Origin: Echinococcus granulosus
Taxonomy: Eukaryota > Platyhelminthes > Cestoda > Cyclophyllidea > Taeniidae
Assembly (NCBI RefSeq): GCF_000524195.1
Contig: NW_020170479.1
Location: 124,463 to 188,462, forward strand
Reading direction: 5' to 3'
DNA length: 64,000 nucleotides
The notes beneath the pieces were generated by a model. That model searched no databases. It saw only the letters and a program-made list of their open reading frames with translations, and was not told where the DNA came from. The stretch's first letter is position 1. Each line of letters begins with the position of its first letter. A program made the translations under genes and the position numbers. Shown here in pieces: positions 27,420-38,249 of the stretch.

Positions 27420-27640
27420 ATGCACAGACGGCATTGTGATGGCCACCGCAGAAGAGTTACGACATAAAAAAGCTGGAGATAACGCCTAAGCTCGCCATGC
27501 AGTGATTTGAAATTTGTTCGATCATATATTTAATCACTCAGCTTCTCCTTTCTCCTCAATTAGTACTTCTGCCGGACGGGATATTCCTTCTACCGCGCCT
27601 ACTAGCCTCCCTATCCTACTATACGACAGTAATGCATCTC
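27420..27640 (+). repeat. Possible weak R1 copy
   Basis: GTGATGGCCACCGCAGAAGAG, AAAAAAGCTGGAGATAACGC and a following TCCTTCTACCGCGCCTACTAG align loosely with the R1 core. Divergence is near the limit of what can be judged by eye. Confidence 0.2.
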
Positions 27641-28399
27641 CTTTTACATGATAATGTCTTGCTGATGACCCAGGCAGCGCCACACAACTCATTGGACTTT
27701 ATTTATTTTCCCCTCTACAAAGACATAGAATAAAATTCAAGGTGCAAGAAAGGGATCTAGCAGTGACAAGAAGTAAACTTTAAGGAGATGAATGAAATGT
27801 GGTGGAGAGACTTTGATGACCGGTAAGTATTGTGTCCATAATAACAACGCGGTAAAATCAGTATGTGCGGAAAAGGTCCATAGTATCACAAGTGTTACGG
27901 AAATTCAATTTATTACAAATTCCACAGGATAGTGATCACTGACTTCTTTGGCCTAAAACAAAATGCATATCAACATCACACGTCTGTGCAAGAAAATGAA
28001 GAGCCGAATATCAACGTGCCGCTTCATGTGGCTGAACACCGTCAGCGATTTAATCGAGTCCACATACAATAGTGGTGTGGACACATCAGTATCAACAAAG
28101 CATCAAAATAATACTACTTTACTCCATACATGATTGCATTAAGTGCTAAGACAAAGGACAACTCGACAACTAACCTTGCTTAAGTTTACCTCAAAGACCC
28201 TTTGAAAATTGAAAGGAATCCCAGTAGGAATTCGCTTGGCCAGTTTATTGCCCTTTGTTATAACCCTGTAAGTCACAACACACTCAATTCTTGCTCACTC
28301 AAGTACTGATTCCTCTTCATATTTCACAAACAATTTACTATTCATTTTTCCTGTCCTATCCACAAACAACATAATTTTGCTGAGTATTTCAGTTCCTGG

Positions 28400-28490
28400 A
28401 TCGTCGTTTCGGTTTCGTGGACACTTAATTCCCAGTTCTTGTAGTTTCGCCGGGCGGCATGGCCGCCGGGCCACGCCGATAGAAACCGTC
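28400..28490. repeat. Short GC-rich repeat R2, copy 1
   Basis: GGTTTCGTGGACACTTA followed by CCGGGCGGCATGGCCGCC matches GGTTTCGCCGGCATTTA and CCGGACGGCATGGCCTCC at 31355-31415. The 28455-28470 part forms a GGCGGC/GCCGCC inverted repeat around ATG. Confidence 0.45.
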
Positions 28491-28599
28491 ACTTCTCTAC
28501 GTCGATCTACACACTCAGCCCTACTATTATGTCTCCGTTCACCCTATGGATGCAAAATCCTTCAATAATGAAAGTAAGTTTAAAACTTGGTCAGTAAAA

Positions 28600-29052
28600 A
28601 CAAAACGGATTTGTAGATCAAAGAAGTAACTATTAAATTTAGTAAGCCCTATAATGTGGTTTTGAATTGGACAAAGGATTAGAAATCTATCATGCAAAAT
28701 GAAAGATTTATCGAGAATGGCCCCAGTGGATTGAAGGACCCAATTGTTCAATGTGAAGCACTCAAAGTTGGCGTCGAGTGTTTCCCACTAACACCTCTTT
28801 CTCCTAAGAACCTTGCCCGACAACCGAAACACTCCTCAAGCATTCTTCTCTAAAGTGTTTGCGCGAAATCATGCAACCGTGGTCAAAAGAAGGCACAGCA
28901 GTGTTGAAATTTGAAACACCGGTAGACGAGGTAATTGACAGGTTTACCATAACTTAAAAGGTGTGCTGCACCAATGTCGGCGACGTAGGCTCACTTCCAG
29001 CAGGCGATTGCATCGGCAAAATTCTGTCCACTAAGACGGAGACCTAAATTGA
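28600..29052 (+). pseudogene. Unknown decayed gene
   Basis: Frame 3 reads KPYNVVLNWTKD, a TAG, KSIMQNERFIENGPSGLKDP and IVQCEALKVGVECFPLTPLS up to a TAA near 28853. Frame 2 takes over with LREIMQPWSKEGTAVLKFET and PVDEVIDRFTIT, then after a TAA KVCCTNVGDVGSLPAGDCIG, ending at a TAA near 29045. Codon use and residue composition are protein-like throughout, and there is no splice signal at the frame change, so one frameshift plus two stops is the simplest reading. Alternating hydrophobic strands and scattered cysteines suggest a beta-rich extracellular domain, but I cannot assign a family. Confidence 0.35.
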
Positions 29053-29200
29053 TGGGAAAGACACCAAATTTCCCATTTAAAAGAAAGGAAGGTTTAACAA
29101 AACTGTGCTATGATCGCTAAGCTAAACAAGTCCATTTAGTCATTCGATTCAAATCGGGTAAGCAAATAAGCTCAACAGTCCATGCATCATGAAGTAAAAT

Positions 29201-29518
29201 TTGCTTTCAGATTTTGCATTTCTCTATTCACGCAACTTATCGAACCCGATGCTCATTAGCAATCTTCTTAGAATGCCTGGATGGAGTGGTGAACCTAGTG
29301 TCAACTATTATCTATATGTCATACCGACTCATTTTCTGATTGGAGTCTTTTATCTGAGCACCATGCGCCGAACTCCCTGGGACATTGCTGAGAAACACGG
29401 ATGCAAGACTCTCAACGCACGACAGTTGAGAAATGAAACGTCACTCTCGTCACCGTGGCCCTTCCTGTGGGAAGCACTTTACCGACATCGAGGCGAAGTA
29501 GACAGAAAATACAGTTAA
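29201..29518 (+). CDS. Candidate exon, unknown product
   Basis: The stretch after TTGCTTTCAG, a good splice acceptor ending at about 29210, is open for about 100 codons (DFAFLYSRNLSNPMLISNLL...) to the TAA at 29518. A second overlapping frame (TYRTRCSLAIFLECLDGVVN) also looks protein-like for 40 codons, so the correct frame is undecided. Length is near chance for this composition; the acceptor and GC content are the only support. Confidence 0.2.
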   Translation: MLSDFAFLYSRNLSNPMLISNLLRMPGWSGEPSVNYYLYVIPTHFLIGVFYLSTMRRTPWDIAEKHGCKTLNARQLRNETSLSSPWPFLWEALYRHRGEVDRKYS

Positions 29519-29929
29519 AATCTCCTGTCTCCTCTGAGCTCGGTGCTACACTGAACTGGCACATCATCAAATCTACATATTGACAGTGAGTCGTTATTTT
29601 GGTAGAGAGTACAAGGATGCAAAGACGCTAAACAGACAACGCATGCAACACCACTTATTTAGGAATTAACGTATCAGCATGCGAAGATGGATGGAGAGAG
29701 GAGATGGGCAGGAGCGCAACTTCCTCAATGACGCACTCCACGATCCCCTTCAAGGGCGATCCGCCCTGCTTGTTTTTCAATCTCAAGCTTTAGTTTACTT
29801 CTGGGTCGACAGATGGCCACTTGATTACATCAGGGCAGAAGAATTAAGTCGTCTGTATTAACACCACTGAATGGCAAACCAAAGCTTCACACTTATTTTA
29901 CACATTCTTGATGATTGAATGAGATCTAA

Positions 29930-30780
29930 AATTATTTGCCCGTTTGGGAAAGTGATGAAATATGCTTGTCTAATTTGAGCTAAATCCGATTTAACAAAAC
30001 CATCAAACGATAAACTCAAAAAGTGACTTGCATAGAGGTAGGCTAGCACACTCAAAAATCAAACAAGGCTAGGGAAACGAGTGTGATTCAATCAGGCGAC
30101 ATGTTTGTAGTTACATTAGAGAACAAAAAACCAACCTGTTGTAGGTACAGTCTCACTTGGCTACAGTCGTGTCCATTTCATCTCTAATGAGCCATTTGTA
30201 CCGGCAGTCGGCTGTCAAAAGCAGTTCACCTCGAACCCATTTGGAGAGGTAACCGCAGTCTGCATTCATGTCACCCAAGATGATCAGATTCTACGGAGGT
30301 CAAATGGCAGCCGTAGATGTAACTTCAGTCCGTGCTGATATCGCTACATTACAGCTGCTTTAACTACGCACGCCTTCTGCATTCTCTAAATTTGACCGCC
30401 ATGTTCGTGCCATGGAGCTGATAATGTTTGTTCTTTTACACATCTATATTAACTGTGCTTCTTGAATGAGATGCCTCTACCACCTGAGAGACGATTGAGT
30501 GAGTAATGAGTACTCTGAGTACTTCAGCCACAAATACACACACGCACACACACAGGCCCCTAATCAAGTGGGAAGGGGAAGAAATTGTCCAGAGATTGAT
30601 CAGACACACAAAATAGCAACAAATTTCACTTAAAATTGTAAACAAACTTCGCACAGGAAAAGCCTAGTGGAAGTGGTCTTACCTTAGTGCGTGCGGATTT
30701 CACACACTATTGTGTGACATCGTAGAGAGCATCTATTTCACTTTCGACATACTTCGGCAAGATATGAACTGTCAAAACTC
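29930..30780 (-). pseudogene. DNase I-like endonuclease, exons with in-frame stops
   Basis: Deoxyribonuclease I family (endonuclease/exonuclease/phosphatase fold), which would cut DNA with a divalent metal. Three minus-strand exons are visible. Exon i (30780-30683) follows an AG acceptor and ends AAG|GTAAGA; it reads VLTVHILPKYVESEIDALYD, keeping the catalytic-loop His and the EIDALYDV signature, then has a TAG. Exon ii (30290-30136) starts after TAG|AAT and reads NLIILGDMNADCGYLSKW, matching the family GDFNADC motif, then YKWLIRDEMDTTVAK, a TGA, and DCTYNR, the equivalent of C-A-Y-D-R. Exons i and ii join in phase. A C-terminal piece (about 30040-29930) reads FDGFVKSDLAQIRQAYFITF; the SDH motif with the second catalytic His is replaced by ITF. 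N-terminal exons were not found. Two stops and the lost His mark it as dead. Confidence 0.6.
30534..30556. repeat. (CA)n microsatellite
   Basis: ACACACACGCACACACACAG, imperfect CA repeat lying in the intron-like space between the two DNase I-like exons. Confidence 0.8.
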
Positions 30781-31339
30781 CTACCTTCAATCTACTCTAG
30801 AAGAATGAAACCGCATATTGTCAGCTGTTCCTTAGTTGGCCTGAATTTCTTCAGTAGATTGCACTTTAATGCTCTCCGCTAAAATTCATTCAGTGTGCAG
30901 TTGTTTCAAAATGGTTTGTCTCAACCTTTGCCTTCTCTCGGAGACCAATACTCATTGCCTTCGTGGGAAATCGAAAGGATCACTTAATTCATTACCACTG
31001 ATTAAGTAAGGTTATGTCATTTGCAGGATGGCAGAAAGGTCTGGGCTTACAAGGTGCCAATGCACGCGTCACCTTGTAGAAGGCGCTGTCAAAGCCTAAA
31101 TACTGCAACAAAATTGGTCGTTTAGGTACGCTTGATCACCTTTGCTTCACCACTATCAATTGTAATGGATAGGCAAAGGTACCACATTAGACTACAAGTG
31201 TAGTCACTGTCCCGTTGTGTTTTAAAAGGAGGTAAAATGTGAGGACTTGTTGCTGCATTGTACTGGCGACTAAAATTACTAGCGCTATAGTGTGAACTTG
31301 CATGCGAAATATTTGGTGGTGTAACGAAACCGTGGCGAA

Positions 31340-31440
31340 TGGATAAGGCGTTTTGGTTTCGCCGGCATTTATGCCTCCACCTTTGTGTTTCCACCGGACG
31401 GCATGGCCTCCAACCCTTCTGCACGTCGCCGGCGCTTATC
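31340..31440. repeat. Short GC-rich repeat R2, copy 2
   Basis: TTTTGGTTTCGCCGGCATTT and CACCGGACGGCATGGCCTCC match the 28.4 kb copy; a weaker third piece (GATTTCGTCGGCATTGGGGT) is at 31656-31675. Confidence 0.45.
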
Positions 31441-32075
31441 TTATCCTACAATGATGACTGCTTTATCTTGGGGAAAGACTCAGGGCGCTACAGTTACATA
31501 CACCTACTAAGCAATGCGTAGGGACAACGTCTGTTTGTACTAGTCATAAAAAAGCATTTCTTAAATGGAACCATGGCATAAAAAATTGAATAGAAGCACC
31601 CAAATGCACCTCTTTAGTGATCTCGGCAAAACAGTCTGGCGGTAGTTCAAATGCCTTTGATTTCGTCGGCATTGGGGTACTTCCAATAAGAGTAATCTTA
31701 TCTGGTTTAAAGGTGAGTGAAACGGTTTATTGCGAATTATTATATCCATCTCCAGAAAATACTAAACTGTACAGTTAAAAGGAAGATAATCGCCTTGACG
31801 TAAAATCTGGAGGTGTAACTTCAAGGGGAGTGCACCAGAGGTGGATAACTAACGTTAATTTTAAAAGTCGCACAAAATAATGGCGGAGCATAAGGTTAGA
31901 ACTACAGAATAAATCCTCTCTACGTTGATCAGGTGGATATTTCAAGCAGAAGAGTTGCATCTCAAAATAGTAGCTGATTTGTACTAAGTAGGAAGAATCA
32001 AACCTACATATGCAGAATAAATCACCATCCATCTTATGCCTGCTTCAAATGGCTTATACTTCTACCCCTATGCAC

Positions 32076-32095
32076 TCATATATATATATATATAC
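32076..32095. repeat. (AT)n microsatellite
   Basis: About nine AT units (ATATATATATATATATAT). Confidence 0.85.
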
Positions 32096-32699
32096 AACAT
32101 TGTGGATCATTTGAAGGAAATTATGCCCTGAAATACTGTAACATATTCAGCTATCAAGGCATTCCTTCATAAATCATGTTGTTCAACTCTACATAAGAAT
32201 GAGCTGCATGATTTACCGATAGATGAATTCAATCTGTTCCTTAGATGAGTTTCTTTCTTTTCTTGGTCTCACCAGCACTCTGTAATTCGCACTACAAAGT
32301 TGGAAGAAAAAGAAGGAAGCATGCTATTGGGATTACTGGGGTAAAACTTGCAAATTATCCCAAAACATGTTGATGTTGGAACACTTTCAAGATGCTGGCG
32401 GATGGGCCGAAGATGGTGGTTTCCAAAACATATGTCCAGAAGACCAAAAAAGTGCTTTTCTCACTTTACAGCAATGCAAGAATTACATCACCAAATTAGT
32501 AACAGAAATATGAAAAAAGCAGCAATTGGGCCATTATGAATATCAACGGCAAATAGTTGAATAGGTGAGAAGAAAAATCCTGATTCTGTACTGCTCTGAG
32601 GTTAATAAGTGTCCCATCATAGTGATTTGGAATTGAGCAATGATTTACCGAGTAGAAGGATATAATAGTTTTGCGGAAATAAAGATAGATTATCCTCTG

Positions 32700-34440
32700 C
32701 TTCATGGAGAGCGATGAAGGGATTCACGTGGGCTATAACGTTGAGGTCGGCTGCAACTAACGACCGTATCTACCAAATCATAGATAATATCTCCCTGTTG
32801 TAGCCGTTACGTCTTGTAAGTAAGTGTACTTGCTACCAATGTAAGAGTAAAAAGTCAACTCTCTTCAGTGGATGACAGGACTACCAATGCCACTCACAAC
32901 GCTACCATCTAGAAGGTACTCCACTAACTCCACCCGAACACATCGCAAATGACTGGCAGCTCAAATAATTAAGGTGGGATTTACTGTTAGCGATAGTGGA
33001 TAAAATTCATTGAGTAACAGTTTGCCTATAATGTTCAATGCGTTCGCTCAGCTTAGTGACCTCCTCTAACTTTCCAGTCAACTCCTCCCATATCTTCACA
33101 ATTCACGGTTCTGCTGATAGAGAGTTGGCTGTTGGGTGCTTTTCCCAGAAGGAACGACTACATTTTGATGACTGACTCGAGACGTGGACCAAAAAAGCGA
33201 TGCAAACTACGTTCGAAGAGGAGAGGGGTTATGCGATACGTTGTTTGTTTAACTCCAGGTTTTTGGCAACAGATCACAAATGACTAATAACTCAAATAAG
33301 TAAGGATCGATTCACTTTTAGCGAAAGGGCATAAAATTCGTTGAGTACCAGCTTGCGTATAATGCTCAATGCGTTCGCTCAGTTTAGTAACTTTCACTAA
33401 CTTTCAAACCAACTGCTCTGATTACTTTATTATTCGCGTTTCCGCTTGTGGACAGTTGGTTTGTGGGTGTTTTTCCTAACAGCACCAACGACGTTGGGAT
33501 AGCTGGCGCGAGAGATCGACCCAATGAAGTGCCACGAACGATGTTTAAAAGAGGTGGCATTTCATATAATTACTTGTTTATTCAACCCGAGGTTAATAGC
33601 AATGAATTACTCAGGAGCTCTCACATCGTATCTGCATCATCCGGCCTGGCCTTTGGCCATGCCACTTGCCCCAACCTCTATTCTACCTCGCCAATACATA
33701 CGCAACCCGCTCACTATGTCCTCCTACATCTTCAGGAAAGTATTGCTATGCCACAACCAAAATAAATGTCATCAAGCGGCCACATTAAAGCAGCAAAACA
33801 CGCTTATGCAGTACAAGCGAACAAATTCCGCGCAACTCCTATGATCGAAATGGACATACATAGAAAACATGTGAGAGAATGGGCAATTTTGGCGATAGAA
33901 GACTCGATACAACTTCTACTTCACTGTATCAATAAAAAAGGCTATCGGTGCCCACACTGGGTGAGGTTTACTTCTACTAACTTCGTGTATTTCGACTGCT
34001 TCAATTAGTTGACCTATTAGACTAGGGATTATTAGAGGTCTTTCCCTAAATAAATGACAAGTTGGCTGTCACTGAAAACCCTCGAAGGCAGGTTATTCCT
34101 CAGTCGAAATGCATCCCACGTATCCTTCACGGATCACTCCAATCGCCATATTTTCGCCATGCAACACATGGGAGTTTTGCGAGTGAAAGTGCTTCATTAT
34201 AGTCTCCCAATGAATTGTCGTACACGAGGATAGGAACGCATAAGCCTTCCTTGCATCCGCCTTATGCGACCACAAATGCTGCACATTGGTTCCTCCAAAG
34301 GAGCAGTTATGTATACGCTTTCCCATCTTACTATTGTGCGGGTCGTGTCACAGACGAAGTGGGAATGATTCACGTGTTTGGAAGTAATCACTGGTGCAAC
34401 GGACAAATGCAAGGTTGGGACAACACACTCCCTACGAAAT
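32700..34440 (+). repeat. Dispersed repeat R1, long copy A with internal tandem duplication
   Basis: The longest R1 copy. It aligns along most of its length with the inverted copy B at the window end: GCCACTCACAACGCTACCATCT (32890), the GCTGGCGCGAGAGATCGACC core (33503), TATGCAGTACAAGCGAACAA (33805), GGTTATTCCTCAGT-GAAATGC (34090) and ACCACAAATGCTGCACATTG (34270). A 331-bp unit starting at 32946 is repeated from 33277 (both begin CAAATGACT and share CAATGCGTTCGCTCAG), while copy B has a single unit, so the duplication is specific to A. Short frames (33448-33765, 33524-33844, 33766-34008 on +; 34093-34326 and 34197-34631 on -) all lie within it. Stops are shared between A and B in several frames, so the element was probably already non-coding when it spread. 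Family unknown. Confidence 0.75.
32946..33610 (+). repeat. Direct tandem duplication, 331-bp unit, inside R1 copy A
   Basis: Unit 1 runs from about 32946 to 33276, unit 2 from 33277 to about 33610. Anchors at offset 331-334: CAAATGACT, ATAAAATTC(A/G)TTGAGTA, TCAATGCGTTCGCTCAG, and the (G/A)AGAGGAGAGG / AAGAGGTGG block. Divergence between units is roughly one in five, so the event is old. Confidence 0.75.
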
Positions 34441-34494
34441 AATTCAGTGATTTTATGATTATGTGAAATGAACTGAAAACACACCAAAATGCCC

Positions 34495-35850
34495 CGTTTT
34501 AGGATCGCCGATTGCAGTCTCAGCGAAAGGTTGATAAAGCCGATTGGGCTGGCAAGTGGGGAGGATAGAGGAAGACCGTCCAGGTACGGTGCCATATCCG
34601 CATGATTCCCTCCACTTACCACTTCACCCATCTCCTATCCCCTGCTGTTGCTGCTGCAAACGCGTATGCTTACCACCATTGTGATATTCGCATCTCAGGG
34701 TAATTATTTCACGATGTGATTGACAAGGCGATTCCTTCCCCTCTTCGGTTACTGCACCACGGATACCACTCCGGTCACACAGTCCATGCCCCCAGTTCCT
34801 TATCTCTTCTGCACATCGGCAAAGCTAATCCCAACTGGGCTCCGCAAGAAGCCCAAATGCTAAACAAATGCTTGGTGAAAAAGACTTAACATTGATTGCG
34901 TGAAGGCATCATTACCATTCATCAATACCACCATCAACACCACCACTATACCGCAATTATACGTACAACTGTAATTCGCGTGGACTAAAGTGACATAAGT
35001 TGGAGCACAAAGAGCTATACAGGGGAGGTCAAGACAGCAAACTTTTGTTCTGGTTACAGTCCACAATTTTATTGCTACGCCCATTGCCAGATCCTTCTTC
35101 ACACACCCTAGTATTTGCATATTTCCAAAAGTAAACTCACTCCAATATTTCTGCAAGAAACTTCAAAAGGAAATGCATCAATCCTACCCATCATTGGATC
35201 TCCTCTCAAACATCTATCCAGCGTGGTAACGTACTCACCAGCAGACAGATCAATATCCTCCTTTGCTTGTGGAACGTTGTACTTCTTCTTCTTCTATGAG
35301 AGCAGCAAGGAGGACAAGCGGAACACACCGCACTTCTTCGCCGATGAGATGATAAGCGATTTCTCCATGACTACGATGCTGATTCTTCCCCATACCGATG
35401 TCTGCAGACCTAAACACTGGTAACTATCCGTTGAGGTACCGCCACTGCCAACGCCTCCACTGCTACCCGCCTGCAGGCAGTAGACCTCGATGCTAATGAC
35501 AAAGTCTGGACGCAGGGGAAGGAGAGGATCAACAGCTGGTATGTGACTAAATATGACGGTGAGTCATTCTAACAAACTTGTTTACAATAGATTAGGCTGT
35601 ATAGTGTAATTGAAAATGACTACAGAAAGGGAAATCGGCGCACTTACCTTAATGCCCATGAAGAGATCGACTAAAGTGACTCCTTGAACACTACCAGGTG
35701 GAAGTTCAGACACTTACATGAGTATCACCGTCGGCGTGTGCTAGATCCTCCCTTCACCAACGCATCTGTTGAGTACACAAAGAACAGATTAACGACGAAA
35801 GCACTGATAGACCCAAAAGTAATTAATAGATTAGAAATTGAGAAATGAGT
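34495..35850 (+). pseudogene. Discoidin (F5/8 type C)-like domain fragments
   Basis: Discoidin domains bind lipids or glycans on extracellular proteins. Three plus-strand blocks look like successive parts of one domain. Block 1 (34495-34602) reads DCSLSERLIKPIGLASGEDR, comparable to the opening C...PLGMxxG of the fold, then meets a TGA. Block 2 (35435-35558) reads TATRLQAVDLDANDKVWTQG and KERINSWYVTKYDG, comparable to the core W-L-Q-V-D-L...TQG...W-V-T-x-Y, and ends in a good donor (G|GTGAGT). Block 3 (35693-35845) reads YTKNRLTTKALIDPKVINRL, comparable to the N...L.PPI.AR end. Block 2 is the strongest; block 3 is uncertain because its phase does not follow from block 2 through the nearest acceptor. 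The first Trp/Leu pair and the closing Cys are not found. Probably a decayed exon set. Confidence 0.4.
35122..35285 (-). pseudogene. SH3-like domain fragment, opposite strand
   Basis: Minus-strand frame reading PQAKEDIDLSAGEYVTTLDR, then CLRGDPMMGRIDAFPFEVSC, ending at a stop near 35122. The order acidic-Leu-Ser-x-G-x-x-V...MGRID...FPxxxV parallels the SH3 signature (ALYDY / ELSFxxGDxI / WWxGxxxGxxGxFPxxYV), but the Trp pair is replaced by MM and the ALYDY part is lost or stops. It lies inside the discoidin-like region on the other strand, so at most one of the two can be original local sequence. Low confidence. Confidence 0.25.
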
Positions 35851-36279
35851 GAATCAGATAACAGTCTCCCCAAACTTGATAGATGGATGATCCCAAGATA
35901 GGCTCCAAAAGGTTCAATCACTTCTAGACAGATGAAAGGCTCTGTGAACAAATGGGACAAGGAGGACGAATGAATGCAGAACGGATATTTTGACGGATGC
36001 TTCGGACGCAGACGGATGGGTGCCTCATTGATGACTGGATGAGCATTCGGATGAAGGAGTCAAAGTGAGTGCATGGACAGATGCTTTGAACATGGTTGAA
36101 CATGGTGATGCCTTCATAACAATTCGGGCACCAGCTCACCAGCCCTATTCGCTTGCACCCATGTACCACCTAGGCGTGTCCTTTATCAAACCTCCAGATG
36201 GGCTCGCATCACTCTGTCCTAGCAGAGCGACAACCACAGTGACGTCCATGCTGCCAGTCTCTGAATCCCTCTAATAAAG

Positions 36280-37675
36280 GTTATAACTTACAACCCCTTC
36301 AAAGGTAAATTGAACGCGTACAAGAACTCACTTTACAAGGCTAAACAGCCTCGATTTAGCTTTAGCAAGAAAGACAACTGCTACTGACAGATACATCTCT
36401 GAAGGAGAAGAAGTACTGGAACCACACCAACCATTGACAGCCATCACCGCCTAGCCTCAAGCAAAGCGCGCCAGATATCGCCCTTCGCTCTGGCTCATAT
36501 AAATAGCATCACTGATGATACCACTTTCGTCGGAAATTAATGCCATCTCTTCCTAGTGAAATTCGTCACACGACCTCCGCATCTGTCCCACAGCTTGTTC
36601 CATTACAATCGATCGTCAAATAAAAAGTGGCCACTCGCTAATGTTCCGAATCACGCTTCCTTGTTCACTCATCCACAAATCGGCCTCCACGATTCTAGAC
36701 TATTACGTCTACCCCACGTTGGTAACTAACGTGCTTCCACACTGGCATAGCCCGCAACACCATCAGTAATAACACCAGTACGCAATCAATTGTAATACAT
36801 TTTAGCACATGTAAATTTTCATTTCTTACTAAGGCCCATCCTCTTCTGCTCCCCCATGCACCTTTCCCCATTTACAACCATTACTACTCTGGAGATCGTC
36901 TTACCATCACTACGTCGTTTGGAGTAACGCCACAGCTAAGTGAGTTTTTCCTCAAAGGTCACATTTCGAAGGAATAAGACAGTCCCACCACAAAAAGCCC
37001 ACATTTCCTCAATGGGTGGTTCAGACACAGAAACGACTTGAGTCAAATGGTTGAGTCTAATGAACGCGTAAGTCAAACATGACATGGCGATTGTTCCCAT
37101 TGAAACGTGACACGAAACCATGCTCACTGTGCCCAAAACATCACACCTACTTGGCTGAACAAGTATGTACAGGTGGCTTCTATGCAAATACTGTGATTCA
37201 GCGGACAAAAGGGCCACAGTCTGCTTCGTCACAAGAACCCCATTCCTGCATTGTCAACTAGATTCAATGGAAAAACAGTTTGTTCAAGGCCGTATTAAAG
37301 TGATTGAAGTTGTTTAGAGCATAAAATTAATATACGCCATGACCTTCAGTCCAATACTTGAATCATTTGCTCTTGAAAAAGCCAAGCACTCAGCACATAT
37401 TAGATCCCAAATTGGATGGTTCAGTGTTTGAGAACACAAACCCTGGGAAGGTGAATCAGTAATCGTTCAACACAAAGTGAGATTTGAACTCGTTGAAGAT
37501 AGCCACTCCACGCAATCTTCACATATCATAGGTCCACTGATTCTCACCTAGTATTCAGCCCCACTCACATGCATCACCTCTGCATCCACTCTCATAACAA
37601 ATGAGAAGCTGCCAGCATATATTTTCCTCTTCTACATGTCCACCACCTATAAGGTGTCTGGCGCATGTCAAAACT
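36280..37675. other. No recognised gene
   Basis: Overlapping frames of 60-98 codons on both strands, none with a domain motif, splice pair or second copy. Nothing else recognised. Confidence 0.4.
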
Positions 37676-37677
37676 AA

Positions 37678-38240
37678 CGGGTACCAACAATGTGCTCAAA
37701 TAGTCTCCTCACGAAGGCTGCTGACTCATCCGAGTGTTTCATTCACCTCCATCGTCCCGTCGTTGTTGCCGATACCAACGTCAAGGAAGCTGTCGTGTCT
37801 CGTCTCCAACTCAACGATTCCGTCATTGAGGGGTGTTTGAGAGAGGAGGCATTTTAAGCGCCAAATAAGACGAGGTAGTTCGGAATTACTTCGTACAGCA
37901 CAATTGATGTTTGATTCACTATTATTACTTCTACTCAAAAGCATCCTCCTCCACCCAAAAGGTTTTCTGTGGGTATTTTGGTGAAGTAACACAAACCACA
38001 GCTGCTTGATCAAATCCAGTAATGGACTGTAATGGGAACTTTGCATCAGCTCCAAATTTTTTTCTCCCTTACTTTGTCTCGTGCAGCCAAGGATCCCGTC
38101 GTGCGCTTTTCCATTCCTGGCCAGAACCTTCTTCAACCTGGCAAGTGTTACCTCATTTTTTAACTTAAAAAAATCTCATCCTTGCCCTTGCGCTTTTTTA
38201 ATCCCTAGGTTTCATGAGGTTCCGCGTGGTGCAGGCTAAA
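37678..38240 (+). CDS. Candidate exons of an unknown gene
   Basis: The frame 37678-37857 reads SSECFIHLHRPVVVADTNVK and EAVVSRLQLNDSVIEGCLRE before a TAA; third codon positions are GC-rich (GTC, CTC, AAC, GAG), unlike the AT-rich surroundings, which suggests real coding origin. Downstream, TTTGTCTCGTGCAG is a good acceptor at 38096, followed by AKDPVVRFSIPGQNLLQPGK. A third acceptor-like CCCTAG at 38209 leads to FHEVPRGAG and a stop. No donor follows the first block in frame, so continuity between the blocks is not proven. The 136-codon minus-strand frame at 37726-38136 is taken to be its shadow. Family not recognised. Confidence 0.3.
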
Positions 38241-38249
38241 TATTGGCTC

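Noticed and set aside
34197..34631. 144-codon minus-strand frame as a gene
   Set aside because: Its first third overlaps the discoidin-like block on the other strand and the rest falls in R1 copy A; no motif and no homologue in copy B over its full length.
37081..37100. ACATGGCGATTG as another R1 copy
   Set aside because: Only about a dozen bases match and flanks do not align.
37726..38136. 136-codon minus-strand frame
   Set aside because: Antisense to a plus-strand block with GC-rich third positions and better protein character; judged a shadow.
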